A DNA stretch of 64,000 bases. It comes from Xiphophorus maculatus. Taxonomy: Eukaryota > Chordata > Actinopteri > Cyprinodontiformes > Poeciliidae. The DNA is taken from NCBI RefSeq assembly GCF_002775205.1, contig NC_036456.1, forward strand, positions 27,625,850-27,689,849. Direction: 5' to 3'. The notes below the pieces were generated by a model. It ran no database searches. It saw only the letters and a list, made by a program, of their open reading frames with translations, and was not told where the DNA came from. Shown one piece after another: positions 1 through 13,000 of the stretch. Position 1 is the first letter of the stretch. Every line of letters begins with the position of its first letter. The position numbers were made by a program, and so were the translations under genes.

Positions 1-1130
1 ACGCACTTTGAATGTCAGGCGCGCACTTGTTCAATTGATATGATGGTACCTGTCAATCAATTCAGTGGGCTTTTGTCGCAATCTGTCCCGATGTAAACAG
101 TAAGCATCGGTTACCTGGAGGACAACGTTTTTGGGTCTACCATGCGCTGCGGTCTGGCTAGATTTGATGATTGTTTCCTATTAAGTGCGCTGCGGTCATA
201 TAAATTTGGTGGGAAATAATCATAAAAAATGTTAAAAGTTGTCAGTGGGGAACATGCAGAAGGCAGCTTTACACAGAGCATTTGGCCTTCGGTCCTACGT
301 TGTTTCTTTTGTACAAATTTAACTTTTAAGTGTGAAAAATGTACCAACTCTTTGACCAATGGAGAAAACTAACAGCCAATGCTCCGATCAAAACGAGAAA
401 AGCTTTCGGTACATTACTTACTGCTCCGCACAGCTCGCTGCACTGAGGCCTCCAGATGAATTCATGCACCCAGACGCTGAACCAACATCCACCAACCTGC
501 GTCCTGTCTGCTCCTCGGTGGCCTATTTATACAAACAAGTACTTAGTGTTAGTATCAGAAAATAGATGTTTATTTTCTCGGGTGCTCAAACTCGTTCCTC
601 TGACAGCTGGACTCACCTCTTCGGGGGAAAGTTAACCTTCACTGGAAGAAACGAGACCGAACATTAAGTTCTGTTTCTTTCATTTACTGTCGGTTTTGCG
701 CTGCTGCGTCAAACAGTTGTTTAAGGGTGTAACCGGTTACTGACGAATCCAGTACTCATCCAGAAGCACGTTTTCAAAGTAAAAGCACAGCAGAGTTCTA
801 ATCTGACAATAATTATTTAATGTAGCCTAATCATAAAAAGATTTGATTGGCTAAATATTTATTCTAACCATAGTTATCTAATTAGATAACTACAGATCAT
901 AGCCACGTTTCAGTTTCAATAATAAAAATCGTTTATAAAAAATTAGTGGAAGAAGAAGTTTGTACAGCAGCTGCTATTAATAATGTAACCACAGTTAGTA
1001 GCCTAAGTTAAGGAACGAGATTAAGACATGAATCCTGTCATCGTGGAGATGAAATCAGTCTAAACTGAACAAAGGCCTTGTTCACGCGATTCACTTTGTT
1101 TTAAATATTAGCAGAAATGTTTTATTTTGA
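1..1130 (+). repeat. Upstream copy of a segmental duplication (GIMAP 5' flank)
   Basis: Positions 1-283 match about 60628-60898, and 279-1130 match about 62937-63786, at high identity and in the same orientation. The two halves are contiguous here but are separated by about 2 kb in the right-hand copy. The block lies directly upstream of the GIMAP coding exon and holds the putative promoter. The match starts at the first base of the window, so the duplication probably extends further left. I see no gene in the block; a 68-residue reading frame at 359-565 is present in both copies, but this is expected from recent duplication alone. Confidence 0.85.
908..940 (+). promoter_or_regulatory. Putative GIMAP promoter: ISRE-like site plus TATA box
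   Basis: TTTCAGTTTC at 908-917 fits the interferon-stimulated response element core (TTTCNNTTTC, the reverse complement of GAAANNGAAA). A TATAAAA box follows at 934-940. Both are retained in the right-hand duplicate at 63561-63593, which also precedes a GIMAP first coding exon. That GIMAP transcription responds to interferon through this site is an inference. Confidence 0.45.
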
Positions 1131-1151
1131 TGGCAGAAAGCGAGAAAGTCG
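1130..1151 (+). other. Second copy of the GIMAP first coding exon (alternative or decayed)
   Basis: The stretch from ATG at 1130 reads MAESEKV plus one base and is followed by GTGGTT. It parallels the exon at 3051-3072 (MAESGAV plus one base, then GTGAGT). Similarity continues into the following intron sequence (about 1130-1258 versus 3051-3185). The donor is weaker than that at 3073. It could be an alternative first exon or a decaying duplicate; it has the right phase to join the exon at 3435. Confidence 0.35.
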
Positions 1152-1774
1152 GTGGTTTAAAAAAAAAAAATTTAAATGTTAAATGTTTAGTAAAACATGG
1201 CTCATTTAAACTAGGTTTCCTACCGGATTTGTAGCCATAAATCTGTTTATTCATATTAATTAATCAAGAGAACCCAGAACACATGAAATGGATTCATCTG
1301 TTGATGACAATGACAAATAAATCTTATCTTATCTTATCGTATAATCTGTTCACTGTATGTTTTGCTACAGGATAAAGACGTTAAATCTGCAATTTGGCTT
1401 CAATGTTTAAATTTCTTTGATTTAAACATTTAACTAATAAACCAAAGATGCAGATGTTGCAAACTCATCTTTCTAAAATGGGTAAGAGAGTATCATTAAT
1501 CAAATTACAAATATTTCATTTTCTTTATTTATCCAGGTTAAAATGAGATCAAGATCTAATTTGTAATGGAGACCTTAGATAGAAGCTTTGCAGTATTTTA
1601 CAGAGTACAAATTATAGAGATGAATCAATGATAAAAAAAAGGAATGAATAGGAAGTTCAAAGACTGTGTATGCCATTTGTTCTTCACTTCAGTTTCAGGG
1701 TTTCTTTAAACCTCTTGCAGAGTTTGTCAAAATGTTTGCTCTACAAACTGACTGACTCTGCTCTGTCAGAGACC

Positions 1775-2960
1775 TGGTGATACATTTGTTGAGATACAGA
1801 CTAGATGTAGAAACCAAGGAATCAAGATGTGGAGTTCAGACAGAGTACCTGTGATACAAAGGAAAAACAAAACAAATGCCGGTCTAACCAGTAATAAATG
1901 AAAATAAAGGCAAACACAAGTAGTTTTCATGAAATGTGGATGGTCGTTGCTTCCGATGCTTCATCTTATATTGCAGCAGCAGGCAGATGTTAAATTTTAC
2001 TGTTCATCTGATAAAAGTCTTACTGTGGTCAGTGTTAGAGGGGTTGTTTAACAAAGGTTTGATCTCACTATGAATAACTATTAAATGCCAAGGTAAACTA
2101 TTAATGAAGTCAGTAATTTTTAATCAAAATGACCAGGACAGAGCACCAGATGATCATCAGATAGTAATAACCCAACAGCTCCCAGTCTCTGTCAGTCTTA
2201 CCTGGTGTGGCTTTAGACAACAGTAGGAGTGGATCCACACTCTGGCCTTGTCAAACATCAACCACTGCACACATTTACAGAAGTAACACAAACAACTTCT
2301 CTCCAAAACTTTAGAATTTAACACAATACTTTAACTTGTGTACACCTTAAAGTTCCATTATTCTAATATGTATTTAAGCCAATGTATTACAGCTGATAGT
2401 GGTGCGAGCAGAACAACAGTGTACCAAACAGAGCTAAGGGTTGCTAATGCTAGCTTTAGCAGCTGGAAGAAACAACTACCATTTAGTATGACTCTGGATC
2501 TTTTCAAGATTATCTCTAAAGAGGAAGAATCCTCTGTCTATGGGTATGAGTGGCTCAGCCTTGTAGAAATTCCTCCCTCCACAGGATCTCATCTTGCCAG
2601 TGGTTTAATAGTTTGGATTTTGGGATTTGGGAGTTTGTTCCAGTTCCTTCGTTCTGTGTTCAGTTCATTCCTTTTCCCCTTGTGCCTATGATAAATCCCC
2701 ACACAGGAAATCTTATGCTCTTTCTTCTTCACAGTTGTCCAGACTTGAGAAGGCAGTTTATTTCCTCATTGAGATCATTCTACTGTTTCGTAACTTTGTT
2801 TTCCAGTACTTGTCAGTTCAGTTCTGGTTGGACCGGTCTTTACGCCTGGAGCCTGTTGCTACAGAGCAGGAAACCTGCCTCAGTCCAATGCAATCAACTC
2901 CAGCTTCTGGTTTTTGTTGCCTCAAAGCAGTTTGACTCTTAACCTGAGTTTATAATCAAG
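1775..2960 (+). repeat. Left arm of a 1.19 kb inverted repeat
   Basis: This arm is almost identical to the reverse complement of 21277-22466. The arms flank the whole four-exon GIMAP gene, about 18.3 kb apart. Several reading frames of about 100-130 codons occur in both arms, but they resemble no protein family I recognise and their conservation follows from the recent duplication. The ends are not TG...CA and no target-site duplication is visible, so I do not assign it to a transposon class. Confidence 0.85.
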
Positions 2961-3050
2961 CTGTGTTGGTGTAGGGCATAGCACGACCCACATTTGGAGG
3001 CCTAAAAATTATTTATATTATAGGATCATAAGTTGACTCAGATCATCGGG

Positions 3051-3072
3051 ATGGCAGAAAGCGGAGCAGTCG
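3051..3072 (+). CDS. GIMAP gene, coding exon 1
   Basis: ATG GCA GAA AGC GGA GCA GTC plus one base, then GTGAGT as donor. The same exon with one synonymous change recurs at 63929-63950, which supports this start. Confidence 0.7.
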
Positions 3073-6000
3073 GTGAGTTTATTAAAGGTTTTATATGAGT
3101 TTAGATTGTTAAACATTTAGTAAAACATGGCGCACATAAACTAGGTTTCCTACCGGATTTGTAGCCATAAATATGTTTATTTATAGGACAATTAATTGTA
3201 GAATAAACATATGTTTAAGTTTTAGAGCCATTTGTGAATAAATTGTCCTTTTAACGAAAGATTTGCTTGTCACGCAGCTTTTACTCAGTGTTCTTTTCAC
3301 TTTCATTATTCACTAGTTACAGCTGGCATAAATAAATGTCATTGGGTAACTGTTCGCCTCTAATGTGATGTATAAGATTTATTCTATTGTGCATTAATTA
3401 CAACATTTGTTCTGGTCTTCCTGTCTCTGTGTAGGATCAGAGAAAGGACGGGGCAGAAAATACAGCATGGACGTTCCTCCAACAGGTCAGATTTCTATCT
3501 CAGTACCAGTGTGTGTTTGTCTTCATGTAAATCTGGGTTCAAATCATTTCAAACAACTTTCCCATAATTTTAAAACATGTGCCTTTTTAAATTAAAGTCC
3601 CATTACAATTATTTTGCTGATATCTTTTAAAAATCACAATAAATGTTTTCCATTCTGCCAGTCTAACATAAGCATGTGTTCCCAACAGATCTTTCTGAAA
3701 CAAAGGTTCAGTTAATATAATGAAAATTTTGAACAATTAATCAGTTATTGTTATATTTTTTATTATAAATCTGTTTTGCAGAAGCTCTGAATAAAAAACT
3801 AAGCAAAAATTACAAAGCAAAATTTAAAGAAAGAAGTTAAACAGTAATTTGAAAATCAAAAGCAACATTAAAGCAATAAAATGTGAAATCTTTGATTGAA
3901 TACTTACAAACTAATTAAAACTCGTCTTATGGACTTCCGGTTATGGCGTCTTACTGATCAGCTGCTGGGCTCTGAGCTCCGACCAATATATCCTGCATTT
4001 AGATATCTAGACCACTGCTAAGATATTTTTCGTACGAGCAACCTATCTGGGATTAAATTCAAACTGCCAAGATGCCGAGTAAACACAAATTAAAAGCGAA
4101 AACAACCAGCAAAGAGGGATTCGAAGGCGACGCTAGCAGCGAAGTGGAAACCGAGCACATGGAGGAGGCTAACGCTAGCTCCCTGACCTCTGAAGCTAAC
4201 CTCCTGGAAGCAATTCAAGCTTTGAAAACTCACTTTACCAGGCAACTACGGGAGATTATAACTTCGAATCAAGAAATTAAAGCCACAATTGGAGTATTCC
4301 TCGAGAGGTTTACCTCTGCATTAGCAACCAGGAGGACGGCGTCGCCTCGTTAACAGGCAAAGAAGCGTCCATACAAAAGAAAACCCAGGATCTCGCTTTG
4401 AAGGTGGACGAGCTTGAAAACAGAAGCCGGAGATCCAACCTGAGGCTCGTGGGTTTACCAGAGAAGACAGAGTAAGGGGACATCGCTGCTTTTCTGCAGA
4501 CCTGGCTGATGGAGGTCCTGGGGCGGGACGCGTTTCCATCCCCCCCATTATCGAGCGGGCCCACAGGCTGCAGGGCCAGAGAGCTGCAAGCCGCCCGCCA
4601 CGCGTGATCATCGTGAAATAACTAAACTATCAAGACAAGATGAGGGCGATGACTGCAGCCCGTCTGAAAGGAAAGATGATGTACAACGGCGGCCATGTGA
4701 TGTTCTTCCCTGCTATCCGCGGATGTGGTGAAACAACGGAAACAAAACGACCTGGTGAAACAACAACTCCGTAATCTGAATATAAACTTTGGACTGATAT
4801 TTCCAGCAAAGATGAGGATTTTCCACCGCGATAATTGCTTCCTCTTCCCCACGCCAACGGAGGTGGAGGAATTTATACGGAAAACAAGACAACAAACTGA
4901 CGGGTAACCACATTTACAGGCTAGATGGCGCCAGCGAGGTTTAATAAGGATCAATACTCCAATTGATTGGTGATCCTGGACGATACACAGTTCGACTAAG
5001 TCTCCCCCTCTTAGCGGTGGGGAACAATTTTTTAGATACCATGGTCGGGGTTCGCATTTTAAGGTTATGGAGCGAGTTGTTTAAGTAAACGTTTTTTCTG
5101 CTCCTGTTGTTCTGGGATCAGTAACAAAGCCAAGTCACAGAATAGAGGGGAAGAGGAGGTGGAGATTCCCACTGGTGGGAAATCTCAGGAAAGTCTTTTG
5201 GGTTTGTAAATGTTCAGTGTTTTCAAGGTGCAATGTTCTTCAAGTTGTAAATCGCAAGTTCCTACAGTTGAGACAAAAAACAGAAAGAGCTGATAAATGG
5301 ACATTAAGTAGATGAGTACTGAGTCCATTGTTGATGTGATCTCCTGGAATGTAAGAGGCCTTAGGAAATTGATCAAACTCAAAAAGTAATGAATAGACTT
5401 AAACAATACCATCCAAAAGTGGCTTTTATCCGAGAAACACACTTATTTACAAACGAAGTCGCACGACTAAGAAGAAGATGGCCGGGTCAAGTATTTTCAA
5501 GCTCATTTTCTCCACATGCTGGGGGCGTGGCAATTCTTCTTCATAAATCTTTACCTATTTGTATAAAAAAGACTATCATAGATCCTGTTGAGAGATTCAT
5601 AATAATCCAAGCCTCATTGATGAACCAAAATTTTATTTTGGTTCACCTGTATGGTCCTAATATAGATGACCCTGACTTCTACAATAATTTGTTTCTCTCT
5701 ATTACAGCTTTCCACGGTAATGTAATCTTTGGTGGAGATTTTAACTGTACCTTAGATCCTAATCTCGACCGATCATCAGGTTTAGATTTGTCCCACCCTA
5801 AAAGTAGACGGGTTGTACAACATTTTATGTCTGAACTAAACTTAAGAAATATATGGAGAGTACAGAATCCAACAAAGAAAGAATATTCTTGCCACTCAAC
5901 TTCCCATAATAGCTATAGCCATATAGATTATTTCCTAATTTCAAACTCCTTGGTTACCAGAATTAAAAGTTGTGCCTACAAAAGCATATTGATCTCCGAC

Positions 6001-9000
6001 CACTCACTATGCATGCTTAAATTTTCACCATTAATTGCGTTTAAACTTAATCCTATTTGGCGATTAAAACCCCACTGGTTGCAAATGCCCAAATTTCTGA
6101 AATATATTGAGATAAATATTAATGATTACTTCAGCTTTAATAAATCTGAGACTACAGCATCTATTAGATGGGAAGCCTTTAAGGCTTTTATACGGGTCAG
6201 ATGATAAGCTACACAAAAAATAAAGCTAATAAAACTATCATGGAAATGCTAAAACTTGAAGAACAAATAAAAGAGACGGAGCTTGAGATAAATCTAAAAG
6301 GTTCTAAAGAAAAGCAACAAGAACTGCTAATATTGAGAGCAAAATATGACAAACTATCTACTAACAAAGCTTCATCAGAGATATTCAGATTGAAACAATC
6401 CTACTATGATCAGGGAGAGAAGGCAGGAAAACTTCTAGCGTGGCGCATTAAAGCTTTGCAGAATGAGAGGGCAATAAATGAAATTACAACTGCAAATGAA
6501 AACACTACTGATCCTCAAAAAATTAATGATCTCTTTAAAGATTATTACTCAAAATTATATATGTCTAAAGGGCACATACCACAAGTATCACTAGACTCCT
6601 TTCTTAAGTCTGTAAACATCCCCACACTTAGTGAAACAGCTAAATCAGAACTAGATATGCCAATATCTATAGATGAACTCTCAAATGCAATAGATAAATT
6701 GAAATCAGGAAAATCACCTGGTCCAGATGGGATTCCTTTGGATCTATATAAAATATTTAAAAATGAACTACTGCAGCCCCTCTATAATATGCAATTAGAA
6801 AGTAATACCATTAAAGAATTACCTCCTTCCTTGCGAAATGCGATCATAACAGTTTTACCTAAACCTGGGAAATCTCCCACTAGATGCGAATCCTTCCGAC
6901 CAATCTCACTTGTAAACTCTGATGCCAAAATAATATCTAAAGTTCTAGCAATCAGGCTTGAGAAATGTTTACCATCCCTTTCTGACCCTGATCAGAACGG
7001 ATTCATAAAGGGGCGGCAAGTTCACCACGGTATCCGTCATGTTCTGAATATAATTCATGCTAAATATGAACATCCTGATACAGCTTTGCTTTCACTTGAT
7101 GCAGAAAAAGCATTCGATAGAGTGGAACATAATTATCTCTACAAAGTTCTCTCTCAATTTGGTTTCGGTAGTTATTTCATAAACTGGATTAAAATACTTT
7201 ATAATAAACCCTCTGCCTCAGTTATAACTAATAACATTGTATCTAAATCATTTACTCTAGGTAGGGGCACACGTCAAGGCTGTCCCCTCTCACCCTCCTC
7301 TTTGTTCTGGGAATTGAACCATTGGCTATTGCCATAAGGAATAATCAAAACATACATGGTGTCAGAATAAAAAATATTGAGTCTAAAATTGGACTATTTG
7401 CCGACAATATTATTTTAATGTTGTCCAATCTAAATTGCTCAATCCCCCAACTACTTAAAACTATCAATGAGTTTAGTTATATTTCCAGTTATAAACTTAA
7501 CGAATCTAAATCCATCATCCTATTTTTAAATCAGACTGAAAGAAACAATCCTCCAATTCATACAACATTTCAGGTGGCAAAAGACAGCCTTACTTACTTA
7601 GGCATAAAAATTACTCCAAACATAGATGATCTGGTTCGGGCAAACTACACACCGGTGGTTAACTCAATAATGGAATCACTTGATAGATGGTCTACCTTAC
7701 CTATATCTATGATTGGCCGAATGAACATTCTCCCTAAATTTCTATATCTTTTCCAGGCTATCCCTCTTAATCCTCCCGACGGGTTTTTTGCAAAAATTCA
7801 GACCATCCTAAATAACTTCATTTGGAACAGTAGACGAGCCAGATTACGCTTATCATTATTATATCTTCCATATGACAGAGGAGGGCTAGGTGTGCTAAAT
7901 TTCAAGTGGTATTACTGGGCTGCTCAGCTCTCTAGCACATCCTGCTGGTTTTCAGCAACTGTTCTGTCGTGGGTAAATATAGAAAATATAAATACCACTG
8001 CTTTATCCCTAAATTCATATCTATACTCAAGGAAATGCAAAGAGTTATTAAAAAATACTTCCAACCCATTTGTTAAAAACACTATCCGAGTATGGTATGA
8101 TGTACATAAATTCAAAAATGAAATACCAACACTATCCCAATTCTCCCCGATCTGGGGCAACATTACATTTGAACCAGGTAGGAAAGACATGGGTTTTAAA
8201 ACATGGTATGCTAAAGGTTTATGCAAAATTTCAGATTTATTTGATAAAGGGATTATGATGAGTTTTGAAGATTTGAAACAGAAATTTGACATTCCAACTA
8301 AATATTTTTTTAAGTTTATGCAAATCAGAGGTTTTGTCTTGGGTACTCAAAAATCTCTAACATTACCTAGTGTTACTTCTATAGAAGAATTGGCAACACA
8401 TTACCTTTTGAAGAAGGACCTAATATCCTGCTTTTATAACATCATCAAAGACAGAATCCCAGACATCCTCACAACACAAAAGACTGGCCTGGTGTGAAGA
8501 CTTGAAATGTAATATATCAGTAGAGGAATGGCAGAGGGCCTGTCTGAAGGCACAGACACAGTCTATTAATACTCAATTTAAGTTAATCCAATACAAATGG
8601 TTGATGAGAACATATGTTACTCCAACATTACTAAATAAATTTAATTCCAACATCCCGGATACATGTGGTAAATGTGGAGATAAAGACAAATTGATTCACT
8701 GCCTTTGGGAAAGTCCTGAGATTCAGAGTTTTTGGAAGGAGGTTTTGGGTAAAATTTCACTCATCATTGGTACTAAACTCAATCCCTGTCCTGGTTGTGT
8801 GTCTTAGGAATTTTTCCCACTCAAACTCAAATAAACAAGGTTGATCAAAAATCCATAATTTATTGCTTGGTGCAGGCTAAATATAGTATAGCCAGGTCCT
8901 GGAAATCTGTAACCAGACCCCAATTAAAGACTTGGATGTCTACATTATCAAGCTCTCTTGCCTTGGAGAAACTCACCTTTATGATTAAGGGTAAATATTG

Positions 9001-9996
9001 CGTGTTCAAAAAGATATGGGAAAAGTTTTTGCTATTCTTGGAAAATATAAATACTCATAATGATGACTGACTGAATGTACTCTAGCTAATTTTGCTTATA
9101 TTTATATTCTTTTAGTGGCTGTAAGTCTGTTATCCTCATGTTAATTCCAAATGTATTCACTTGCTCAAAAAATGTATGAAACTGAAACACTGATGTCGGG
9201 ATGCCTAGAACCAGGAAGGACGATGCCATCACCTCATATTTAGCTTGTGGACTGTGATTAAATCTCTTGGACTAAGTCTCAAATTACACCCCACAGATTA
9301 CACAGATTATAAACTTAAAGTACTCTGTCTCACTGCAATCAACTAATGTTTGTCACCTTGAATGTTTAAGTTGTTAATGTGTTTTCTTTTGGTTTTGTTA
9401 GGTGTTTTGTGCAATTGTGAGTTATTTGTCTGTGTCTCTTTTGAAATGTAAAAGACAATAAACAGATTTTTGAAAAAAAAAAAAAACTCGTCTTATGAAA
9501 ATCAGTTATACATATCAAGCTTATCATTATAATGCAGTTTTATACAGTCCCTGTATTAAAAGCAACATTTGCTTAACTTGCCTGCCAGTCTGAGTCTCTT
9601 GAGTCCTGGGGCAAAATACTGAAGTCTCAGTGCATTATTGTAAAAAGAATAAGTTAATATGTAATGAACAACCATGTTATTAAGTCTAGCTTATTCAGTG
9701 TTAGGCTCACTTTAACTTTGATAAATGTAATTCTTCTTGATTCTTTGAATCAAGGTATTGACAAAAATTTACATTGCGTACGCATTACATTGTTGCTGCA
9801 GATTTGCTGACTGTTTATCAGTGATGAAAATCTTAACATTAACAAGCAATTAGACAGACTAATAAGGTGACATTTGACTTATTGTATATTTGCCCTGACT
9901 CTCTCTAAAAGCAAAGTCCAAACCAAAACAAATATAAACATATCAATACAGTAATGAAGGCTACCTGTATGGATAACGCAGGAAGAAGCAATTCAC

Positions 9997-10027
<31 letters not shown>

Positions 10028-13000
10028 ACATATACTGTATATGTATGTATATATGAGACAGATAATCTGTGGGAAAATTCAATCTCCTCCACTTTCTCCC
10101 TGTGCTACTATTGTAGTCTGCAAAAATGTGCTGCTTCTAGTCAAAAACACCTAATCATTCAGGACGAGGGTCTTAGCAGCGCCAACCAGCCTCCTGTTCT
10201 TTGCTCAGTGTGCTAACGGTGGAAAAACAACTTACTGTTACAGGAAAACTATTTATCTGCAGTCACTGATGACTCAGTTAAGAGTCATCTTAACTCTCAT
10301 GGCTAGTGCCATGAATGCTAACTAGTCTTAGCATTCATGGTAGAGGAAGCAGTAGAGTAGCAAAGTGAGCATGAGTGATTGACAGCACTAAAATCCTCCT
10401 CCTGGCTCTGGTTGTGTCTGACCAAGTGTTGTATTTCTGCATTTAGTACTGGGACCAGGCTTTTAAATCAAATGCACCAACCCCCTTAGCAATCAGTGTC
10501 TTTGGAAAGTAGACGATGCTGCGCTCTCATGTAATGCAAGTAAAATCTCTGGTGATAAGCTTATAAGCTGTTTTTTTTAGGTGTGCTGTGTTGGTTTATT
10601 TTAATAAAACACAACTAGAATTTCTATTTGCTTTTAATTGAGACATTTTTTAGAAAGCAGTCAGACGTTAAACATAGGGGTGAACATTTTGACGGCTGCT
10701 GTTGAAAGCTTTGAGCTCCGTGGGGGATAGAGGCTCCAGCACAGACAGTTCAGAAACAGTTCAGAATGAGAAAAAGACATTCATACACAGATTAAGTTCT
10801 GTTTTAGACTGTCTACTGCTAGCAAATCTATGTCCATACTGGACGGGACTGGACGCTTGCTGTATAAATTTTAATCTCCTTTTCTGTGTTCCAGTGTCTG
10901 ACTTAAGGCTGGTGCTTGTTGGGAAGACTGGTGTAGGAAAGAGTTCCAGTGGAAACACCATATTAGGAAGAGAAGCTTTCAGAGCAGCGACCAAACACTC
11001 CTCAGGTAAAACTCTGAAACACACAGATGGACCAATACTGTCCAAGTGCTTTATTTTAATAAACAAGTCACAAATTTACATTACTGTACAGTTCTTGCAG
11101 CACATAAGCAACCTTACATCAGTTTGGATGACTTGTTGCTCTTTGTTTGCCTTGTGGTTAATCTTATCTTTTCTTTACAAAATTATTGTTAATTTGCAGT
11201 GTTTAATAAACAGCTCATTATTGGTGTATGTGACTCTTTATCCTCCAAGGAGCAGGGACATACAGTACAGACCAAACGTTTGGACACACCTTCTAATTCA
11301 ATGAGTTTTCTTTATTTTCATGACTATTTATAAGACAAGAAATCCCACTTATTAACCTGACAGGGCACACCTATGAAGTGAAAACCATTTCAGGTGACTA
11401 CCTCTTGAAGCTCATCAAGAAAATGCAGAGTGTGTGTGATAGGTATTTTCCTTTCGAACCTAAATAAAAGAAAGAACCACAGACAACGTATATGAATTTT
11501 ACATGGAGCTTTTGCAAAAGGGAAGGCTCTACCAAACTTCTCCTCCGAGCAGTTCTACAGAGCGTTCTGATCTGCTCTCACAAGGACTCCTGTTTTTATT
11601 GTCAAAGAAGAACAGGCAAGGGGGCAGTCAGGAAAACAACAGAGGTCGTAAAGCTTCTAACCCAAACATCTAAGAACCCAGTTCCAGATGTGATATCTGA
11701 TCAAAGGTCTGAGCCCGGTTCAAATCTCGGTCAGTACTGTCAATAAAACAAAATACGACTGTTCACAAGTAGTTACTAAATTAGGAGGTGCGTAAAGTTG
11801 AACCGACAGTAGTGACCTCCATACACACGTAAGGAAGAGAACACTTTAAACAGAAAATCACAATGATCTATAGGCTGAATGTGAACTAAAGTAAGAATAA
11901 AATGATAATACCAAAAAATCTCTAACATTCCCCCCTTTTTATCATTTCTTTATGCGCGTAAACCTTATGCAAAAGCTAAGCATAGAAAAGAAAAGAAAAG
12001 AAAAGAACCAATAAATGCAAGATTTTTTTCTTTTTTTTTTTCTCTAAGCTAAACACAGAAAATACACAATGAATAATTGGAATATAATGCAATAAATGAA
12101 AAAAATAAAAGAAACAGCAAAAAATCAAAAGCAGTTTTTTCATCCTTAACACCACTTGTTTAACATTTTCAGTGTAGGAATCATTCAGCAAATGAATTTA
12201 TCTGTTTATTTATTACAGGACTTCATCATTGTTCAGAAAATCGTCAGAAACTCGAAACAAGTCATCTTCAGTTGTCTCATAAGATGCCTTTGCCAACTGA
12301 TAGTTGATAACAGTTGTGTTAATTGTTTTAAACATCATTTTTCGTAGACAAGGAATAATGCAACCCATAAAAAGACAGAACAGAACTAAAACAACCAGAA
12401 AAGGTGTCACGAGCTTTAACAGCAAATTCCACCATGGTCCAGATGTAAGCCATGAAAGCAAATCAAAAGAGGTTGAGCCGCGTGTTCCACTCTCTACATA
12501 TTGTCTGAGATCTTCCAGCTCATATAGAGCATCAGAAATAGTTCCTCCAGTACCTGTTTCATCAGGTACAAAAGTACAGCACGTTGGGCCAATGATTTTG
12601 CAGACCCCTCCATGAGGGGCAGTGAGGAAATCCAGGACAACACGATTTTGCATAACCATGTTTCTCAGTTCAGTCAGTTCTTCCATGGTGCCATTGGCCA
12701 GCTGGTATGTGCTGTTGATTAGTCGCAGTAATCCGTACCTGTTTATCTCAACGTGGTCCCGAATCTCACCTATTCCAACCCACGGAAACAGGCTTTGCAT
12801 AAATTTTTCTCCGCCGTTCCAAATCCTGAATTCCCATGGAACTCCGGTATGTGTTGTGAGGCCTCCCCATCTTTTGACCTCTGACATAACTGTTCGTTTG
12901 GAGCGGGTGTGTAAATCATCCTGTGTCGGTTCGCAGTATGTGTAAACTCTATTACACAAGTTCCAGGGCAATGTCCCTAGAAAAACATTTCCATTATTAT

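Larger units (their letters stand above)
3932..9482 (+). mobile_element. L1/Tx1-type LINE, near full length, with target-site duplication
   Basis: The element runs from GACTTCCGG at 3932 to a poly(A) tail at about 9470-9482. It is flanked by the 15-bp direct repeat AAAACTCGTCTTATG (3917-3931 and 9483-9497). It has a decayed ORF1 and an ORF2 with endonuclease and reverse transcriptase. It sits in intron 2 of the GIMAP gene in the sense orientation. Several frameshifts and stops make it inactive. The clade is judged from ORF1 (coiled coil plus L1-type RNA-binding region) and the ORF2 C-terminus. Confidence 0.92.
9498..10894 (+). other. GIMAP intron 2, remainder; no gene seen
   Basis: AT-rich intron sequence between the LINE and exon 3. 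It contains a microsatellite and a perfect hairpin (separate entries). No coding sequence with splice support was found. Confidence 0.6.

Noticed and set aside
359-565. 68-codon frame conserved at 63017-63223 with one residue changed
   Set aside because: The whole surrounding block is a recent duplication, so conservation of the frame carries no extra weight; no motif or homology is recognised.
2338-2942. Overlapping frames of 102-130 codons, repeated on the other strand at 21295-21899
   Set aside because: They lie in the inverted repeat arms; three overlapping frames are conserved equally, which shows nucleotide duplication rather than coding selection.
9954-10154. 66-codon frame with poly-Pro and poly-His/Thr
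   Set aside because: It is a translation of the poly(C) and CA microsatellite.
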